A stretch of 7,488 nucleotides of DNA from the NCBI GenBank assembly GCA_021106755.1, contig JAIOTM010000251.1, positions 1-7,488 of the forward strand, given 5' to 3'. Below the pieces are notes generated by a model. It made no database searches and had not been told where the DNA came from. It saw only the letters and a program-made list of their open reading frames with translations. This document shows, piece by piece, positions 6,529-7,488 of this stretch (positions within the stretch are counted from its first letter, which is position 1; every line of letters begins with the position of its first letter). Source of the stretch: Candidatus Cloacimonadota bacterium. GTDB lineage: Bacteria > Cloacimonadota > Cloacimonadia > Cloacimonadales > JAIOQZ01. A program made the translations under genes and the position numbers.

Positions 6529-7227
6529 ATGTCACTCGTGATTAATCACACTGAGTTAGCCGAGGACAAGGCGCGACATCCCTCCGCAACCAACGAAAAA
6601 AGGGCAAGCTCCGATGAGCACTTATCAACCGAATTACCTGTCAACTCAGTAGCAGACGTTGCCGCTGGGAAGACACTTCGGGTAAATAAGTGCATTTATT
6701 CTGAATTTGCCGTTAAGACCGCTGAGAAAAACCGTATTGCTACGGCGAAGAACCTGAATGGAATCATGTTGCATAACGATAGTATCAATACTGTCGGCAA
6801 CAACTGTTCCGGGGTCGCCGAAAACAGGTGGAATTGGCCTTACGCTCTTTGGGCAAAGTCCGGGAGCAGGCTGAAAGCTAATGGTTCAACCTCTGGCGAC
6901 ATAAAGACCAGAGCCTTAGAGGTTGGAACTACTGAGGTTGCGAAAAACGCGCGACCTTCAGCACAATTAGCCCACAAGAATCAAACAGCGGTTGGATTGC
7001 GGAATGAAAACACGCATACACGCCTCGGAGTAAAACAAAATCCCCTGGAAAAAACAATTTATCTATTGTCGATTCAGGTGGAGAATGTCCAGGCATTGGA
7101 ATCCAGAATACCGGATGTCGATGCCGCTCATGAGATGACAAGAGTTGTCCGGAATCAAATCTTAGCGTAAGTAGCAAGTAGTGTGTCAGCTGTGGCTGAT
7201 TCTCTACCGCGATATATGTTGAGATAA
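6529..7227 (+). pseudogene. Degraded flagellin, copy 2 (in-frame deletions and premature stop)
   Basis: The open frame runs 213 codons to TAA at 7168-7170. It is collinear with flagellin 1 over codons 1-52: the start MSLVINH is shared with flagellin 3, and LST-L--NS--D-AAG matches the core signature. About 56 codons are missing before residues 56-85 (I-SEFA---AE--RIAT). A further net 29 codons are missing from the centre. Residues 173-213 again align with the C-terminal helix (LE-TI, ESRIPDVDAAHEMT, VVRNQIL), about 24 of 41 identical to flagellin 1. The TAA falls exactly on the CAA codon of Gln299. Homology then continues over 18 codons (with SLP at 7201-7209) to a second TAA at 7225-7227. 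Hydrophobic core positions are now charged (Glu9, Glu12, Lys48), and the last D0 helix is lost. It is unlikely to polymerise. No frameshift is present and the Shine-Dalgarno is perfect, so a short translated product remains possible. Confidence 0.85.
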
Positions 7228-7237
7228 AAAAATACAT

Positions 7238-7254
7238 AGTGCGGGTGACGCACT
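7238..7254 (+). other. Small hairpin after the degraded flagellin
   Basis: AGTGCG (7238-7243) and CGCACT (7249-7254) pair over a GGTGA loop, 11 nt after the second stop of the degraded flagellin. Only TTAAATCC follows, so a classical intrinsic terminator is not supported; a weak terminator or mRNA-end structure is possible. Confidence 0.35.
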
Positions 7255-7264
7255 TAAATCCACG

Positions 7265-7279
7265 TTGCGCAATGCGCAT
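7265..7279. promoter_or_regulatory. Two abutting palindromes, possible operator
   Basis: TTGCGCAA (7265-7272) and ATGCGCAT (7272-7279) are each 8-bp perfect palindromes sharing one base. They lie about 155 nt upstream of flagellin 3. They could be a binding site for a dimeric regulator. No known regulator is recognised, and chance is possible. Confidence 0.25.
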
Positions 7280-7352
7280 AATGGATTATTACCCTTTGGT
7301 GATTGGTTTGGTTAGACCTGGAAATACAGCAGGTTTCGCATCACAATCGATA

Positions 7353-7401
7353 TAAGACGTCTGTCTTAACGGCCATCTTCGGATGTCTGTAAAGACGTCT
7401 T
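7353..7401 (+). promoter_or_regulatory. Structured leader element upstream of flagellin 3
   Basis: AAGACGTCT (7354-7362) pairs with AGACGTCTT (7393-7401). The enclosed CATC/GATG (7374-7377, 7382-7385) closes on a TTCG tetraloop. Competing local hairpins exist: TAAGAC/GTCTTA (7353-7358, 7363-7368) and GTCT/AGAC (7385-7388, 7393-7396). The 3' arm ends 21 nt before the Shine-Dalgarno. It could be a switchable leader RNA or a pair of operator half-sites, as AGACGTCT is itself palindromic and occurs twice. Confidence 0.4.
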
Positions 7402-7404
7402 CAG

Positions 7405-7429
7405 CATGGAAGAATACCAATCAAGGAGG
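7405..7429 (+). promoter_or_regulatory. Predicted paired CsrA motifs before flagellin 3
   Basis: CATGGAAG (7405-7412) and CAAGGAGG (7422-7429, over the Shine-Dalgarno) both fit CANGGANG, 17 nt apart. Unlike the other two leaders, flanking pairing is poor: 1 bp for the distal site and 2 bp for the proximal one. Binding would therefore rely on sequence, or an alternative 5-bp stem TCTTC/GAAGA (7398-7402, 7409-7413) may form. Confidence 0.5.
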
Positions 7430-7433
7430 AAAG

Positions 7434-7488
7434 ATGTCACTCGTAATCAACCATAACATGATGGCGATGAACACTGCCAGGAACCTGT
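7434..7488 (+). CDS. Flagellin, copy 3, first 18 codons (runs off the right edge)
   Basis: An ATG preceded by AAGGAGGA (7423-7430) opens a frame reading MSLVINHNMMAMNTARNL. This is the classic flagellin N-terminus, with the D0 pattern intact (Met9, Met10, Met12). It lacks the charged substitutions of the degraded copy 2, with which it shares MSLVINH. It is therefore probably a functional flagellin and the closer relative of the ancestor of copy 2. The rest of the gene lies outside the window. Confidence 0.9.
   Translation, partial: MSLVINHNMMAMNTARNL

Noticed and set aside
7168..7170. TAA reassigned to glutamine
   Set aside because: The other complete genes end at TAA or TGA at sensible family lengths, and flagellin 1 uses CAA at the equivalent site. 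A nonsense mutation is simpler.
6529..7227. Diversity-generating retroelement or adenine-specific mutagenesis as cause of the divergence in copy 2
   Set aside because: Differences occur at all base types, including many silent changes, and no reverse transcriptase or template repeat is visible in the window.
6929..7279. Open frame of 116 codons on the minus strand
   Set aside because: It overlaps the degraded flagellin antisense, and its product matches nothing I recognise. It is treated as a shadow.

Overview
The window comes from a flagellated, probably Gram-negative bacterium. The truncated gene at the left edge encodes a secreted protein with 55-56-residue repeats containing DVWAQ/DIYAQ and VD-NG--LW motifs. 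That style is common in uncultivated FCB-group phyla such as Cloacimonadota. The flagellins resemble the type known from Desulfovibrio and relatives. The phylum is a guess; the sequence alone does not settle it.

Layout: (1) 1-508, minus strand: N-terminal part of an exported repeat protein. (2) 509-676: AT-rich divergent promoter region. (3) 677-4420, plus strand: four packed genes, an AI-2E-family membrane protein, a PDZ/radical SAM/DUF512 protein, a family 2 glycosyltransferase and a UmuD-like self-cleaving S24 protein. They are joined by a 2-nt gap and then two 4-nt ATGA overlaps, so almost certainly one operon. (4) 4488-5300: a coiled-coil-rich protein whose C-terminal half looks like a FliT/FlgN-type flagellar chaperone. 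(5) 5395-7488: a tandem flagellin array, with an intact gene (5395-6357), a degraded copy (6529-7227) and the first 18 codons of a third gene running off the right edge (7434-7488).

The most interesting signal is in the leaders of the three flagellin genes. Each carries two copies of CANGGANG, the CsrA/RsmE recognition core: one over the Shine-Dalgarno and one 17-22 nt upstream. In the first two leaders each copy sits as a hexaloop closed by a C-G pair on a perfect inverted repeat. The stem sequences differ between the two paralogues but the pairing is kept. This predicts dual-site CsrA repression of flagellin translation, comparable to CsrA control of hag in Bacillus subtilis (where FliW is the antagonist). 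Neither csrA nor fliW lies in the window.

The middle flagellin has lost about 56 codons of the N-terminal helical region and more of the centre. It has a TAA exactly where the intact copy has the CAA of Gln299, and recognisable homology continues for 18 codons beyond it. Its leader is nevertheless in excellent condition, which raises the possibility, as inference only, that the transcript works as a CsrA-binding RNA rather than as a source of filament subunit.
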